Source of the DNA: Rhodoplanes serenus
GTDB lineage: Bacteria; Pseudomonadota; Alphaproteobacteria; Rhizobiales; Xanthobacteraceae
DNA: 64,000 nt
Reading direction: 5' to 3'
NCBI GenBank assembly: GCA_945893145.1
Contig: CAMDDZ010000008.1
Span: 33,644 to 97,643, forward strand
The notes beneath the pieces were generated by a model, which made no database searches, was not told where the DNA came from, and saw nothing but the letters and a program-made list of their open reading frames with translations. The position numbers were made by a program, and so were the translations under genes. How positions within the stretch are numbered: the first letter of the stretch is position 1; the number at the start of each line of letters is the position of its first letter. Of the stretch, positions 25,750 to 34,435 are shown piece after piece.

Positions 25750-26933
25750 AGCGCCTTTGTTGCGAGCCTCGCGCCTTCAGAAAGCGCCGCAAGCTTGGCC
25801 CAAGCGATCTGCGGATGCACCCGCCCGCCGAGGCCACAGTCGGTCGAGGCGATGACATTCTCGCGGCCGACCGTCTTGGCGAAGCGCACGATGCGGTCGG
25901 CCACCAGCTCCGGATGCTCCAACACGTTGGTGGCGTGACTGACCACGCCCGGGATGATGACCTTGCCGTCTGGAAGCTTGGTGCTTTGCCAGACTTTCCA
26001 CTCGTGCTCGTGGCGCACGTTGCCGGCCTCGACCGAGTAGCCCTGCGCCTTCACCTTGAGCAGCAGGTCAACCACATCCTTGAGCTCGACGTCGCCTTTG
26101 TGCGGGCCGTGCCAGCTGCCCCAGCAGATGTGGAAACGGACGCGATCCTCAGGGATGCCTTGCAGCGCGTGGTTGACAGCCTCGACCTGGAACGCCGCCC
26201 ATTTGCGATAACCGGCTTTGTCGTCGTTCATCGAGAACCACCAGTCGTAGATGTCGACCAGCGCCGGGTCGTCGATCTGAAGGATGAAGCCGGCATCGAC
26301 GATGGCCTTGTATTCCTCGCGGATCGCCTCGGCCAACGCGATGGTGTAGTCCTCGGCGTTTTTGTAATAGGCGTTGGGAAGAATCTGCAGCGTCGCGGGC
26401 GACACCGCTGTCATGAACACCTCTTCGACGCCGCCGGCTCGGGCTGCGGCGGCCATGTTGTCGATGTCGCGCTTGATGGCGGCGTGGCCGACGTATTTGA
26501 CGGGTTCGGTGCAGGTCAGACCGTAGAGCTGCGCGCTGCTGGAGCCGCTCTGCCGGGCCGCGCTCGCGGCGGCGCTCGCCTCGGCGGCGTAGAATTCAGC
26601 GAAGTCCTTGCGCTCCTTGCTGCCGAAGGTCCAGGCGGCGCGGCCCTTCTTGGCGTGCTCCTCGCGCAATTGGAAGCCTTCGAGGCGAGGATAGACGTAC
26701 GACCACCACGCGCCGAAATCCATCGCGCTCCGCATCGCCTTGCCGTACTCGCCGTCGTTGATGACATCGATGCCGGACTCGGATTGCTGGCGGACGATGC
26801 CGCCCACAGCCGCGCGCAGCCGTGGCTGCAGCTTGTCGTCAGGTGCATTGGCCGCATAAAGCGCCATGAGGTCGTCCGGCCGTGGCAGACTGCCGACGTG
26901 AGTGGTGAGAATCCGCCGATCGCTTCGCTTCAC
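25740..26933 (-). CDS. Cobalamin-independent methionine synthase-like protein (MetE C-terminal domain type)
   Basis: 397 residues folding as the catalytic C-terminal barrel of MetE only. Zinc-ligand positions are visible: FHICWG (His and Cys), VEAGNVRHEHEW (Glu) and ASTDCGLGG (Cys). The N-terminus TTHVGSLPRP is also typical. Such short proteins transfer methyl groups from unknown donors, not methyltetrahydrofolate-triglutamate, and some act on aromatic methyl ethers or in methionine salvage. The start is GTG 26933 with GGGAGG 5 nt upstream. The gene ends inside the transposase remnant, but the C-terminus looks complete (GARLATKALWK). Confidence 0.9.
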   Translation of the reverse strand: MKRSDRRILTTHVGSLPRPDDLMALYAANAPDDKLQPRLRAAVGGIVRQQSESGIDVINDGEYGKAMRSAMDFGAWWSYVYPRLEGFQLREEHAKKGRAAWTFGSKERKDFAEFYAAEASAAASAARQSGSSSAQLYGLTCTEPVKYVGHAAIKRDIDNMAAAARAGGVEEVFMTAVSPATLQILPNAYYKNAEDYTIALAEAIREEYKAIVDAGFILQIDDPALVDIYDWWFSMNDDKAGYRKWAAFQVEAVNHALQGIPEDRVRFHICWGSWHGPHKGDVELKDVVDLLLKVKAQGYSVEAGNVRHEHEWKVWQSTKLPDGKVIIPGVVSHATNVLEHPELVADRIVRFAKTVGRENVIASTDCGLGGRVHPQIAWAKLAALSEGARLATKALWK

Positions 26934-27032
26934 GCGCGCCTCCCTCTGCGTCGTCCGATCCCGACGATCTGTCGTTGAGCGCCAGTCACCGGCGCATCGT
27001 TCGCAAGCATAATCATGAATGGCCGGCGTCGC

Positions 27033-27953
27033 TCACGCCAGCGCGTCGAGATAACGATCCTGCAAGTGATCGCGGAACGGCATCGGCAAGAGCCTGAACA
27101 TCTGACCGAGCGGCCCCGGCCCGGGCGGCGCCAGGATGGTGCCCGAAAGCAAGCCTTGGAAGCGCTGCTGCAATGACGTGCGCAGGCTTGCGCCAAGCTG
27201 CGGATCGTCGCCGCTCAACGGCGCTAGCGCTGCGGCCGGATCGAACTTGCCGCCCGAGGCGCAGGCCAGCATCCGGCCGATGTGATGGAAAGCGAGGTCT
27301 GGCGGCGGCACGCAGGGCACCACATCGTGCCCATGCACCAGCCGATAACTGACATCGCCCAGCGCCGCGTTGTAGCGCGTGACGAAGTTGCTGTTGCCGA
27401 CGCGCGGACAGCCGAACAGATAGACCGCCATGGGCGGCGTGTTTGCCGTATGCGCGTGGAAACTCGCGAGGACTGCAAGCGCAGCGCCGAGGCTGTGACC
27501 GGTGAGGAACACCGGCTTGCCTTTCAGGAACGCGGACTTGATCAGCGGCAAGGCCGCATCGGCTGCCGCCTGGAAACCCGGATGGGTGTCGGTGCCCTGG
27601 CGCGGCACGACGTTGAAGTCCGTCACCAGGTTCTCCCAGACCGCCCAATCGGTGCCGCCGAAAGCGATCACGATCGCATCGTTGCGCTCGGCGAGGACGC
27701 CGCGGGTGTCGAACGCGACACGCTTGATGACGCTCGCGTCGCGCAAGATGATCTTGTCGATGGTGTCGAACCCCCACAGCGCTTTTGCGTGATCGATGGT
27801 GGCTTGCTGGCCGGTCTCGTAAGCGAGTTGCGACATCCACATCATCGCCCGCGCGTTGTGCAGGTCGAAGTCGGGCTTGGGCGTGAAGGCCGCAAATGCC
27901 GTGCTGCCGAAATCGGTGTAATACTGCTGTGGGAACTCGACCAGAATGCTCAT
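27033..27953 (-). CDS. Class 3 lipase-like alpha/beta hydrolase
   Basis: 306 residues. The nucleophile elbow is FLTGHSLGAALAVLASF. Upstream, AIVIAFGGTDWAVWENLVTD is the strand and lid entry typical of fungal-type class 3 lipases. YRLVHGHDVVPCVPPP supplies the Asp and FHHIGR the His of the triad. There is no clear signal peptide, so it may be cytosolic or exported by another route. GGAGGC lies upstream of ATG 27953. It is preceded on the same strand by the DUF1236 gene but separated by a strong terminator, so it is probably transcribed alone. Substrate presumed to be a lipid ester. Confidence 0.88.
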   Translation of the reverse strand: MSILVEFPQQYYTDFGSTAFAAFTPKPDFDLHNARAMMWMSQLAYETGQQATIDHAKALWGFDTIDKIILRDASVIKRVAFDTRGVLAERNDAIVIAFGGTDWAVWENLVTDFNVVPRQGTDTHPGFQAAADAALPLIKSAFLKGKPVFLTGHSLGAALAVLASFHAHTANTPPMAVYLFGCPRVGNSNFVTRYNAALGDVSYRLVHGHDVVPCVPPPDLAFHHIGRMLACASGGKFDPAAALAPLSGDDPQLGASLRTSLQQRFQGLLSGTILAPPGPGPLGQMFRLLPMPFRDHLQDRYLDALA

Positions 27954-28009
27954 TGGTGCCTCCCCGCGCCAAAGCGCCGGCCATCCGCGCCATTGTAGCA
28001 GCCCAAACG

Positions 28010-28040
28010 AAAGCGGCGCGCCCGAAGGCGCGCCGCTTTT
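28010..28040 (-). terminator. Intrinsic terminator of the DUF1236 gene
   Basis: A 13-bp GC stem closed on the minus strand by a UUCG-type loop (GGCGCGCC TTCG GGCGCGCC inside AAAGCG/CGCTTT). It lies just after the DUF1236 stop and before the lipase gene. The T-tract is broken (TTTCGTTT) but the stem is very strong. Confidence 0.75.
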
Positions 28041-28060
28041 GCGAACGAAGTCCCTCAGCG

Positions 28061-28378
28061 TCAGTCGAGGCTGTGGATCACCCGGCGGTTCGCCGGATCG
28101 ACGAAGTACACGTGATTGTCGTGATAGATGTAGCGATACTTGGACACCGACGGGCCCCAGGCCGACGGCACCGTGCGAAGTTCCACGCCAGCCGGCAGCG
28201 TCGCGCCGACGGTGATGCGCTCTTGCACGGTGACCGGCCGCACCTTTTCCTTCACCACATATTCCTGAATCGTCGTCCGCTGCTGCGGCGACAATTCAAT
28301 CGTAACCGACTGCGCGAACGCCGAGCCGCCTGCGAACAGGACGGTGGCGGCGATGCCAGCCAACAAGTGACGCTTCAT
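28061..28378 (-). CDS. Small periplasmic DUF1236 protein
   Basis: 105 residues with a signal peptide (MKRHLLAGIAATVLFAGGSA, cut at AFA-Q). A DUF1236-like domain follows: ELSPQQRTTIQEYVVKEK, VGATLPAGVELRTVPS, and a closing YHDNHVYFVDPANRRVIHSL. ATG 28378 has GGGAGA 6 nt upstream; the frame extends upstream to 28489 without signal features. Such proteins are abundant in Bradyrhizobium-type genomes and uncharacterised. Its own terminator lies directly downstream, and a palindromic repeat lies upstream. Confidence 0.85.
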   Translation of the reverse strand: MKRHLLAGIAATVLFAGGSAFAQSVTIELSPQQRTTIQEYVVKEKVRPVTVQERITVGATLPAGVELRTVPSAWGPSVSKYRYIYHDNHVYFVDPANRRVIHSLD

Positions 28379-28532
28379 GTGTTGTCTCCCTATGGGCGAG
28401 ATGCCCATCTGAAAAATGTCTTTGCGCATGTTCGGTTCCGCGTGCCGCAAAGGAACTCCTGCGGGGAAAGTTCCGGCACAAATTGTCACCCGCGGAAACT
28501 AGGGTCGAGAATCATAGAAGGCGCCGTAGCCT

Positions 28533-28607
28533 CGTCATTGCGAGCGAAGCGAAGCAATCCAGCTCCATGCCGTGTTTCTGGATTGCTTCGCTTCGCTCGC
28601 AATGACG
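28533..28607. repeat. Palindromic dispersed repeat, family A copy 2
   Basis: A 75-bp nearly perfect palindrome with 30-bp arms reading CGTCATTGCGAGCGAAGCGA and on to CAATCCAG, around a 15-nt loop (CTCCATGCCGTGTTT). The right arm and loop match copy 1 at 22563-22685 almost exactly. It lies between the divergent DUF1236 and PRC-barrel genes. Confidence 0.88.
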
Positions 28608-28734
28608 GACACACCAGTGTCGCCCAGGATCGCTCAAGAAAACTCGCGTCGATTTGGCGACAGACGGAACCAAACAAATTCCACGGCGTTCGCATCCCAC
28701 ACGTTTACTTCCTTCAACACATCAGGAGTTCCAT

Positions 28735-29235
28735 ATGCGGAAAGTTATCGTGAGCGGACTACTCGCATCGGTCCTGCTCGTTCCCGCTGCGCTCGCGCAG
28801 CAGACCAATCGCCCCGCCGCCAACGCCCCCGCGCCTGCGGCGTCGAACCAGACCGTGACGGCGCCCGCCGGTCAGTGGCGCGCCTCCAAGCTCGTCGGCC
28901 TCAACGTCTACAACGGCCAGAACGAAAAGCTCGGCGACATCAGCGAAGTGCTGATGGACCAGTCCGGCCGCGTGAGCGGCGTCATCATCGGCGTCGGCGG
29001 TTTCCTTGGCATGGGCCAGCACGACATCCTGGTCGGCATGGACAAGCTCAAGTTCGTCGATGAGCCGATCCGCAGCAGCGCCAACGCTCCGGCGAACGGC
29101 GCGCGGCCGTCCACCACCGGCGCGGCCCCGGCTCCGGCGTCCGCGACCACCGAGCGCAAGTGGTACCCGGATCACGCGATGCTGAACGCCACGAAGGATC
29201 AGCTCAAGGCGATGCCGCAGTTCAAGTATCAGTAA
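28735..29235 (+). CDS. Exported PRC-barrel domain protein
   Basis: 166 residues. A signal peptide (MRKVIVSGLLASVLLVPAAL, cut at AQ) and an Ala/Pro-rich spacer precede a PRC-barrel domain (KLVGLNVYNGQNEKLGDISE onward to HDILVGMDKLKFVD). The C-terminal tail is again Ala/Pro-rich and ends WYPDHAMLNATKDQLKAMPQ. PRC-barrels bind proteins or RNA; secreted versions in Rhizobiales are uncharacterised but often stress-linked. AGGAG lies 6 nt before ATG 28735. A bidirectional terminator follows 20 nt after the stop. Confidence 0.9.
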   Translation: MRKVIVSGLLASVLLVPAALAQQTNRPAANAPAPAASNQTVTAPAGQWRASKLVGLNVYNGQNEKLGDISEVLMDQSGRVSGVIIGVGGFLGMGQHDILVGMDKLKFVDEPIRSSANAPANGARPSTTGAAPAPASATTERKWYPDHAMLNATKDQLKAMPQFKYQ

Positions 29236-29255
29236 GCATCTGCCCTAAAGCGAAG

Positions 29256-29285
29256 AAAGCCCCGGCCCTCGGCCGGGGCTTTCTG
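29256..29285. terminator. Bidirectional intrinsic terminator
   Basis: A perfect 12-bp stem (AAAGCCCCGGCC / GGCCGGGGCTTT) with a CTC loop sits between the convergent PRC-barrel and acyl-CoA dehydrogenase genes. A/T-rich flanks on both sides allow use in either direction. Confidence 0.88.
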
Positions 29286-29289
29286 CTTG

Positions 29290-31077
29290 TCAAAACATCT
29301 CCGCCGGCAATTCCATTGTGCTCGCCGCCCCTGCCTGGATGCGCGCGAGCTGCGCCGTGGTTTCCGGCAGGATCCGCTCCATGAAGAAGCGTCCGGTCAC
29401 GAGCTTGGCGCTCATCCGCGCATCCACGCCGGCCTTGAGTTTGGTTTGCGCCGCCGCCGCGATCTTCGCCCACATGTAGCCGAGCGCGCAGAGCCCGAAC
29501 ATGTGCATGTAGTCGGTCGAGCCGGCGCCGGCGTTGTCGGGCTTCGCCAGCGCGTTCTGCATGAACCACATCGTCGCGGCTTGCAGATGGCCGAGCGCTT
29601 TGCCCAACGGCTCGACGTAAGGCTTCATTGCGGCGTCGGCGCCCTGCTCCTTGATGAAGCCCTGTGTCTCGGCGAAGAACGCCTGCAAGGCGCGGCCGCC
29701 GTCCTTCGGGAGTTTCCGGCCGACCAGATCGAGCGCCTGGATGCCGTTGGCGCCCTCGTACATCATGGTGATGCGCGCATCGCGCACGAACTGCTCCATG
29801 CCGTGCTCGGCGATGTAGCCATGGCCGCCGAACATCTGCTGCGCCAGCACGCAATTGGCAAACCCTGAATCGGTCAGCACGCCTTTGATCACCGGCGTCA
29901 GCAGGCCCATGTGATCGTCGGCGGCCTGACGGGTTTTCTCGTCGGGCGAGTGGTGGTGCAGATCGGAGGCCAGCGCGGTCCACATCACCAGCGCGCGGCC
30001 CGCCTCGTTGAACGCCTTGATCGTCATCAGGGTGCGGCGCACGTCCGGATGCACGATGATCGGATCGGCCGGTTTGCTCTTCTCCTTGGCGCCCGAGAGC
30101 GCGCGGCCCTGCAGACGCTCTTTCGCGTAAGCCACCGCGTTCTGATAGGCGACCTCGGACAGCGCGAGCCCCTGCACGCCGACGCCCATCCGCGCCTCGT
30201 TCATCATCACGAACATGGCAGGCAAGCCGCGATTTTCCTCGCCGATCAGGAAGCCGGTGGCGCCGTCGTAATTCATCACGCAGGTGGCGTTGCCGTGGAT
30301 GCCCATCTTGTGCTCGATCGAGCCGCAGGCGACGGCGTTCTTGGCGCCGAGCGAGCCGTCGGCATTCACCATCACCTTCGGCACGATGAACAGCGAGATG
30401 CCGCGGGTGCCCTCCGGCGCGCCTTCGATGCGCGCCAGCACCAGGTGGATGATGTTGTGTGCGAGATCGTGCTCGCCGGCCGAAATGAAGATCTTGGTGC
30501 CGGTGATCTTGTAGCTGCCGTCGGGTTGCTTGGCGGCCTTGGTGCGGATCATGCCTAAGTCCGTGCCGCAATGCGGCTCGGTGAGATTCATGGTGCCGGT
30601 CCAGGCGCCTTCCACCATCTTCGGCAGATATTGCTGCTTCTGCTCGGGTGAGCCGTGCACCAGGATCGCCGCGATCGCCCCTTGGGTCAGGCCCGGATAC
30701 ATGGCGAACGCCATATTGGCCGAGCAGAGGAATTCATTGACGAGCTGCGTCATGATCATCGGCAGGCCCTGGCCGCCGAACTCAGACGGCGCCGAAATAC
30801 CGATCCAGCCGCCCTCGACCACCTGCCTGAAGGCGTCCTTGAATCCTTTCGGCGTGGTCACACTGCCGTCGGCGTGGCGCGTGCAGCCTTCGATGTCACC
30901 GGTGCGGTTGAGCGGCGCGAGCACGTGCTCACAAAACTTTCCGGCCTCGGCCAAAACAGCCGACACGACATCGGGCGACGCGTCGGCGAAACCGGGCAGG
31001 TTGGCGTAGCGGTCGATGTGGAAGACGTCGTTCAGCAGAAACTGCGCGTCGTCGAGGGGCGCTTGATAGGTCGGCAT
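29290..31077 (-). CDS. Acyl-CoA dehydrogenase, large DmdC-like type
   Basis: 595 residues, the long form with a C-terminal extension found in DmdC-type (3-methylmercaptopropionyl-CoA dehydrogenase) and related enzymes. The N-terminus MPTYQAPLDDAQFLLNDVFH is characteristic of that group. FAD motifs are MNLTEPHCGTDLGMIRT and TKIFISAGEHDLAHN. The catalytic Glu is in the standard place (MMYEGANGIQALDLVGRKL), unlike the 385-residue dehydrogenase at 13.6 kb. ATG 31077 begins the conserved region; the upstream frame is not conserved-looking. It stands alone between a terminator and a divergent PodJ-like gene. Actual acyl-CoA substrate not deducible. Confidence 0.93.
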   Translation of the reverse strand: MPTYQAPLDDAQFLLNDVFHIDRYANLPGFADASPDVVSAVLAEAGKFCEHVLAPLNRTGDIEGCTRHADGSVTTPKGFKDAFRQVVEGGWIGISAPSEFGGQGLPMIMTQLVNEFLCSANMAFAMYPGLTQGAIAAILVHGSPEQKQQYLPKMVEGAWTGTMNLTEPHCGTDLGMIRTKAAKQPDGSYKITGTKIFISAGEHDLAHNIIHLVLARIEGAPEGTRGISLFIVPKVMVNADGSLGAKNAVACGSIEHKMGIHGNATCVMNYDGATGFLIGEENRGLPAMFVMMNEARMGVGVQGLALSEVAYQNAVAYAKERLQGRALSGAKEKSKPADPIIVHPDVRRTLMTIKAFNEAGRALVMWTALASDLHHHSPDEKTRQAADDHMGLLTPVIKGVLTDSGFANCVLAQQMFGGHGYIAEHGMEQFVRDARITMMYEGANGIQALDLVGRKLPKDGGRALQAFFAETQGFIKEQGADAAMKPYVEPLGKALGHLQAATMWFMQNALAKPDNAGAGSTDYMHMFGLCALGYMWAKIAAAAQTKLKAGVDARMSAKLVTGRFFMERILPETTAQLARIQAGAASTMELPAEMF

Positions 31078-31158
31078 GTGCGTGGTTCCCGGTGCGGCGC
31101 AAAACAGGGCGATGGAGCGTCGCACAGGCCGATTGAGGTGGCGTTAAGCAGGCATTAA

Positions 31159-31184
31159 AGGGCCGGCCGCAGCGAGCCGGCCCT
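31159..31184. other. GC-rich inverted repeat upstream of the DmdC-like gene
   Basis: 9-bp perfect stem AGGGCCGGC / GCCGGCCCT with an 8-nt loop, in the gap between the divergent DmdC-like and PodJ-like genes. It could be a terminator-like barrier or a protein site; the flanking T-run is weak. Confidence 0.45.
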
Positions 31185-31294
31185 GATTTCGTGAGCCCGG
31201 CCATCAAGCGGTTCGCCCCACGCTGGAACACGCCGAAACATCATGGTGTCTTTCGGGCCGCTTTGGCCGGAAATCCGGCAGGCAGGCCAGCGGC

Positions 31295-31309
31295 TTAACC
31301 CCTTGTTTA
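31295..31309 (+). promoter_or_regulatory. CtrA-like site upstream of the PodJ-like gene
   Basis: TTAA-N7-TTTA, one mismatch from the alphaproteobacterial CtrA consensus TTAA-N7-TTAA, about 80 nt before the preferred start of the PodJ-like gene. Another TTAAC follows at about 31330. Cell-cycle control of podJ is known in Caulobacter; use of this site is inference. Confidence 0.35.
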
Positions 31310-31389
31310 CCGTATTTCGTCACCTTCCGTTAACGCCGGGCTCACGAGCCGCCGGCGCAGGCGTCATTCCACAACGATGGAAACCAAGC

Positions 31390-34209
31390 GTGCGACAAAA
31401 GCGCAGATCATCCCGGGATTATGACGACGAGGCAGGCGCTCTCGGCGAGGACTTGGCCGCCGTCAACGATCGGCTCGACGAACTCACCCGGCAGCTCGAC
31501 CGCGTCACGCGCTCGAACTCAGGCCCGCGCAATCGCGACGAGCCGATGCCCGATCGCGTCTCCGACGCCCTGGCGCGGCTCGACCGCCGCCTCGATCAAA
31601 TGGTGGCCGACAGCCGGACGATGTCGAGCGAAATCGAGCGCCGCGTTCGCGTTGCGCCTCCCTTGGCGCAGCCGATGCCGCCGATGGCGCCGCCGCGCCC
31701 TGCTGCCGGCGGCGCACCCAATTGGGCGGCCGAGATTTCAGCGCGCCAGCGCGCGCTCGATGGCGGCGCGCCGCAGGCTTTGTCTGCACAGGCTTATTCT
31801 GGACAGACTTGGTCCGGACCGCCGCCGGGGCAGGATCTTACCGGTCTCGAACAGCAGCTCCGCGAGATCACCAGCCAGATCGCGACGCTGCACCGACCCT
31901 ATGAGGACGCACTGTCGGCGCTGCGCGGCGATCTGGCGGAAGTCGGCCGCACGCTGACCGATGCCATGCCGCGCCGCGCCGTCGAGGCGCTCGAAGCCGA
32001 GGTGCGCACGCTGTCCGAGCGCGTCAAGAACGGCCGCGAAGCCGGCGCCGACGACACCACCCTGGCGGGCCTCGAACGCGGCCTTGCCGAGGTGCGAGAC
32101 ACGTTGCGCGGCCTGAAACCCGCGGAAAGCCTGGTCGGCTTCGAAGAGGCCGTCCAAGGGCTGTCTCGCAAGATCGACCAGATCGGCGCGGCCGGCCAAG
32201 ACCCGCAGGTGCTCAATCAGATCGAGCACGCGATTTCGTCGCTGCGCGGCGTCGTCACCAACGTGGCCTCCGACGGCGCGCTCGCCCAGCTTGCGGCCGA
32301 AGTGCATGGCCTCGCCAACCGCCTCGAGCACGGCCGCACCGAGAGCAATCCGATGTCGCCCGAGCTCGAAGGCTCGATCCGGACGCTCAGCGAGCGCCTC
32401 GACCGCATGCAGCTCAGCCAGGGCGATCAGGTTGCCATGGGCAGCCTGGAAGATCGCATCACCAAGCTCGCCGAGAAGCTCGACGCGTCGGATGCCAAGC
32501 TCAGCAACTTGAGCGCCATGGAGCGCGGCATCGCGGACCTGTTGGTTCACTTGGAGGAAATGCGCAACGGCAGCGCGCGCATTCCGCGTGTTGCGCCGAG
32601 CCTTGCACCGACCTTGGCACAGCCCGAGCCAGCGCCATCGCCCGTTGCGCCGGCACTCGCGCTGCTGGAACCGGTCGCTCCGCCGCCTCCGGCCGCCGTC
32701 GCGCCAATGCCGGTCGCCGCCGCACCGCTTCCGGCACCGAAGCCCGCGCCGCCGCGCATCCGCGACATGCAGCCGATCGATCCCAACTTGCCGCCCGACA
32801 CTCCGCTTGAGCCGGGCTCCGGCACTCCGCGCGTCCGGCCCGGATCGCCCGGGGCCCGGATCGCAGCCTCAGAGGCCGCGCTCGGCGGCGCCCGCCCACA
32901 GATGGGCGAGCACGCCAGCCGTTCGGCCACCGTCGCCGCCGCGCGCCATGCCGCGAAATCGGCGGACGCCGAGCAAACCGACCAGCCCAAGGCCAAGTCA
33001 GGCTGGTTCAAAAAATCCAAGAAGGCCAAGACTGCAGCCCCGGTGTCCGCGGCCGCCGCGCCGGCGCAGCCGCGCCCCAGGCCGCCCGAGTCGTTCACTG
33101 ACGAATCCGACGCCGCGCCGCCGCGCAAGAGCATCGGGGCGCATATCAAGACGGTGATGATTGCGGCGAGCGTGGTGGTCATCGTGCTGATGACGCTGCA
33201 GACCATGATGGACGTCTTCCTGCCGGGCGATCAGGCCGAAGCCCCCGCCTCGTCTGAACAAAGGAAGCCGTCTGCCGCCCTCCCGAACAGCCTGCCGCAG
33301 TTCGCGGAGCAGCCGCCGCTGGCGCCGCCCGCTACCGTTCCGTTCAGCACGGCCGAAATCTACAATCCTTCGAACACGCTGCCGCCCGTCCCGTCGGCAT
33401 CCGACATCACCGGATCGATCAATCGCCAGCCGCCTGTGCCGCGCGCCACGCCGGCGCCTGTACCTGCGCCTGCGCCGGCAGCCACTCAAGCCCCCGCGCT
33501 GCCGGCCGCCATCGCGGCACTGCCGCCATCGATCGGAACGCAGTTGCGCACCGCGGCCGCCACCGGCAATCCAGCAGCCGAATATGAAATTGCGATGCGT
33601 TATACCGAGGGCCGCGGCGTGCCGCCGAATCTGGAAGAGGCCGCCCGCTGGCTCGAACAGTCGGCCAAGGCGGGCTTCGTGCCGGCCCAATTCCGCCTCG
33701 CCGCCCTCAACGAGAAGGGCGAGGGCGTCAAGAAGGACCTCAACGCCGCGCGCCGGCTGTATATGGCCGCGGCCGAGAAGGGCCACGCCAAGGCGATGCA
33801 CAATCTCGCCGTGCTTTACGCCGAAGGCATCGACGGCAAGCCGGACTACAAGATCGCCGCCCAGTGGTTCTACAAGGCTGCGAACTTCGGCGTCGCCGAC
33901 AGCCAGTATAACCTCGCCATCCTCTATGCCCGGGGCATCGGGACCGAGCAGAACCTGGCCGAATCCTACAAGTGGTTCGCGCTCGCCGCCAACAAGGGCG
34001 ACAACGATGCCGCCAAAAAGCGCGACGAGGTGGGGGCGCGGCTCGACTCGCAAACCCTGATGGCGGCGCGGCTTGCCGTGCAGTCCTTCATCGCGCAGCG
34101 CGAGCCCGATGAGGCCGTCAGCGTCAAGGCGCCGCTCGGCGGCTGGGACCGGACCTCACTGAGCACCCCGGCCGCCAAGCCGAAGCCGCGCACGCCCGCC
34201 TCCCCGTGA
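31390..34209 (+). CDS. PodJ-like polar/cell-envelope protein: coiled coil, membrane segment, Sel1 repeats
   Basis: About 939 residues from GTG 31390. The N-terminal 400 residues are heptad-rich (DDEAGALGEDLAAVNDRLDE, EHAISSLRGVV), predicting coiled coils. A Pro/Ala-rich linker follows (about 450-570), then one transmembrane helix (TVMIAASVVVIVLMTLQTMM, about 587-606). The C-terminal periplasmic part carries at least three Sel1-like repeats (EYEIAMRYTEGRGVPPNLEE, LNEKGEGVKKDLNAARRLYM, YNLAILYARGIGTEQNLAES). This order matches Caulobacter PodJ and its Rhizobiales relatives, which organise a cell pole. The frame is open to ATG 31243, but that part looks intergenic and holds a CtrA-like site, so I prefer GTG 31390; the start is uncertain. 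Confidence 0.82.
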   Translation: MRQKRRSSRDYDDEAGALGEDLAAVNDRLDELTRQLDRVTRSNSGPRNRDEPMPDRVSDALARLDRRLDQMVADSRTMSSEIERRVRVAPPLAQPMPPMAPPRPAAGGAPNWAAEISARQRALDGGAPQALSAQAYSGQTWSGPPPGQDLTGLEQQLREITSQIATLHRPYEDALSALRGDLAEVGRTLTDAMPRRAVEALEAEVRTLSERVKNGREAGADDTTLAGLERGLAEVRDTLRGLKPAESLVGFEEAVQGLSRKIDQIGAAGQDPQVLNQIEHAISSLRGVVTNVASDGALAQLAAEVHGLANRLEHGRTESNPMSPELEGSIRTLSERLDRMQLSQGDQVAMGSLEDRITKLAEKLDASDAKLSNLSAMERGIADLLVHLEEMRNGSARIPRVAPSLAPTLAQPEPAPSPVAPALALLEPVAPPPPAAVAPMPVAAAPLPAPKPAPPRIRDMQPIDPNLPPDTPLEPGSGTPRVRPGSPGARIAASEAALGGARPQMGEHASRSATVAAARHAAKSADAEQTDQPKAKSGWFKKSKKAKTAAPVSAAAAPAQPRPRPPESFTDESDAAPPRKSIGAHIKTVMIAASVVVIVLMTLQTMMDVFLPGDQAEAPASSEQRKPSAALPNSLPQFAEQPPLAPPATVPFSTAEIYNPSNTLPPVPSASDITGSINRQPPVPRATPAPVPAPAPAATQAPALPAAIAALPPSIGTQLRTAAATGNPAAEYEIAMRYTEGRGVPPNLEEAARWLEQSAKAGFVPAQFRLAALNEKGEGVKKDLNAARRLYMAAAEKGHAKAMHNLAVLYAEGIDGKPDYKIAAQWFYKAANFGVADSQYNLAILYARGIGTEQNLAESYKWFALAANKGDNDAAKKRDEVGARLDSQTLMAARLAVQSFIAQREPDEAVSVKAPLGGWDRTSLSTPAAKPKPRTPASP

Positions 34210-34294
34210 GCACGTTCCGATGAGCGCGGCTGTGCCGCACGGTCGCGGCTACAATCGCGTGCAGATTTTCGCAATCAGGCCTATACAAGTCTCA

Positions 34295-34321
34295 CTGGCC
34301 GCCGCACCCCGTGGCGGCCAG
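34295..34321. other. Inverted repeat after the PodJ-like gene
   Basis: 9-bp stem CTGGCCGCC / GGCGGCCAG about 85 nt past the PodJ-like stop. There is no T-run, so termination is uncertain. Directly after it GATGCTTCAGAC occurs twice (34321 and 34336). The rest of this gap up to the TSUP gene shows no gene; near 34380-34405 a weak relative of the GAGCATGATC repeat is visible. Confidence 0.4.
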
Positions 34322-34435
34322 ATGCTTCAGACCCCGATGCTTCAGACTTGGATCTGATGCTGCCGGAACCGGCGAACCCGTTTTCGGACATGATTTTGTT
34401 TCAACAGCAGGCCTAGGAAACCGGCGGGACAGCGC

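Noticed and set aside
22563..28607. CRISPR array or IS ends
   Set aside because: Only two separated palindromic copies with no spacers and no transposase between matching ends.
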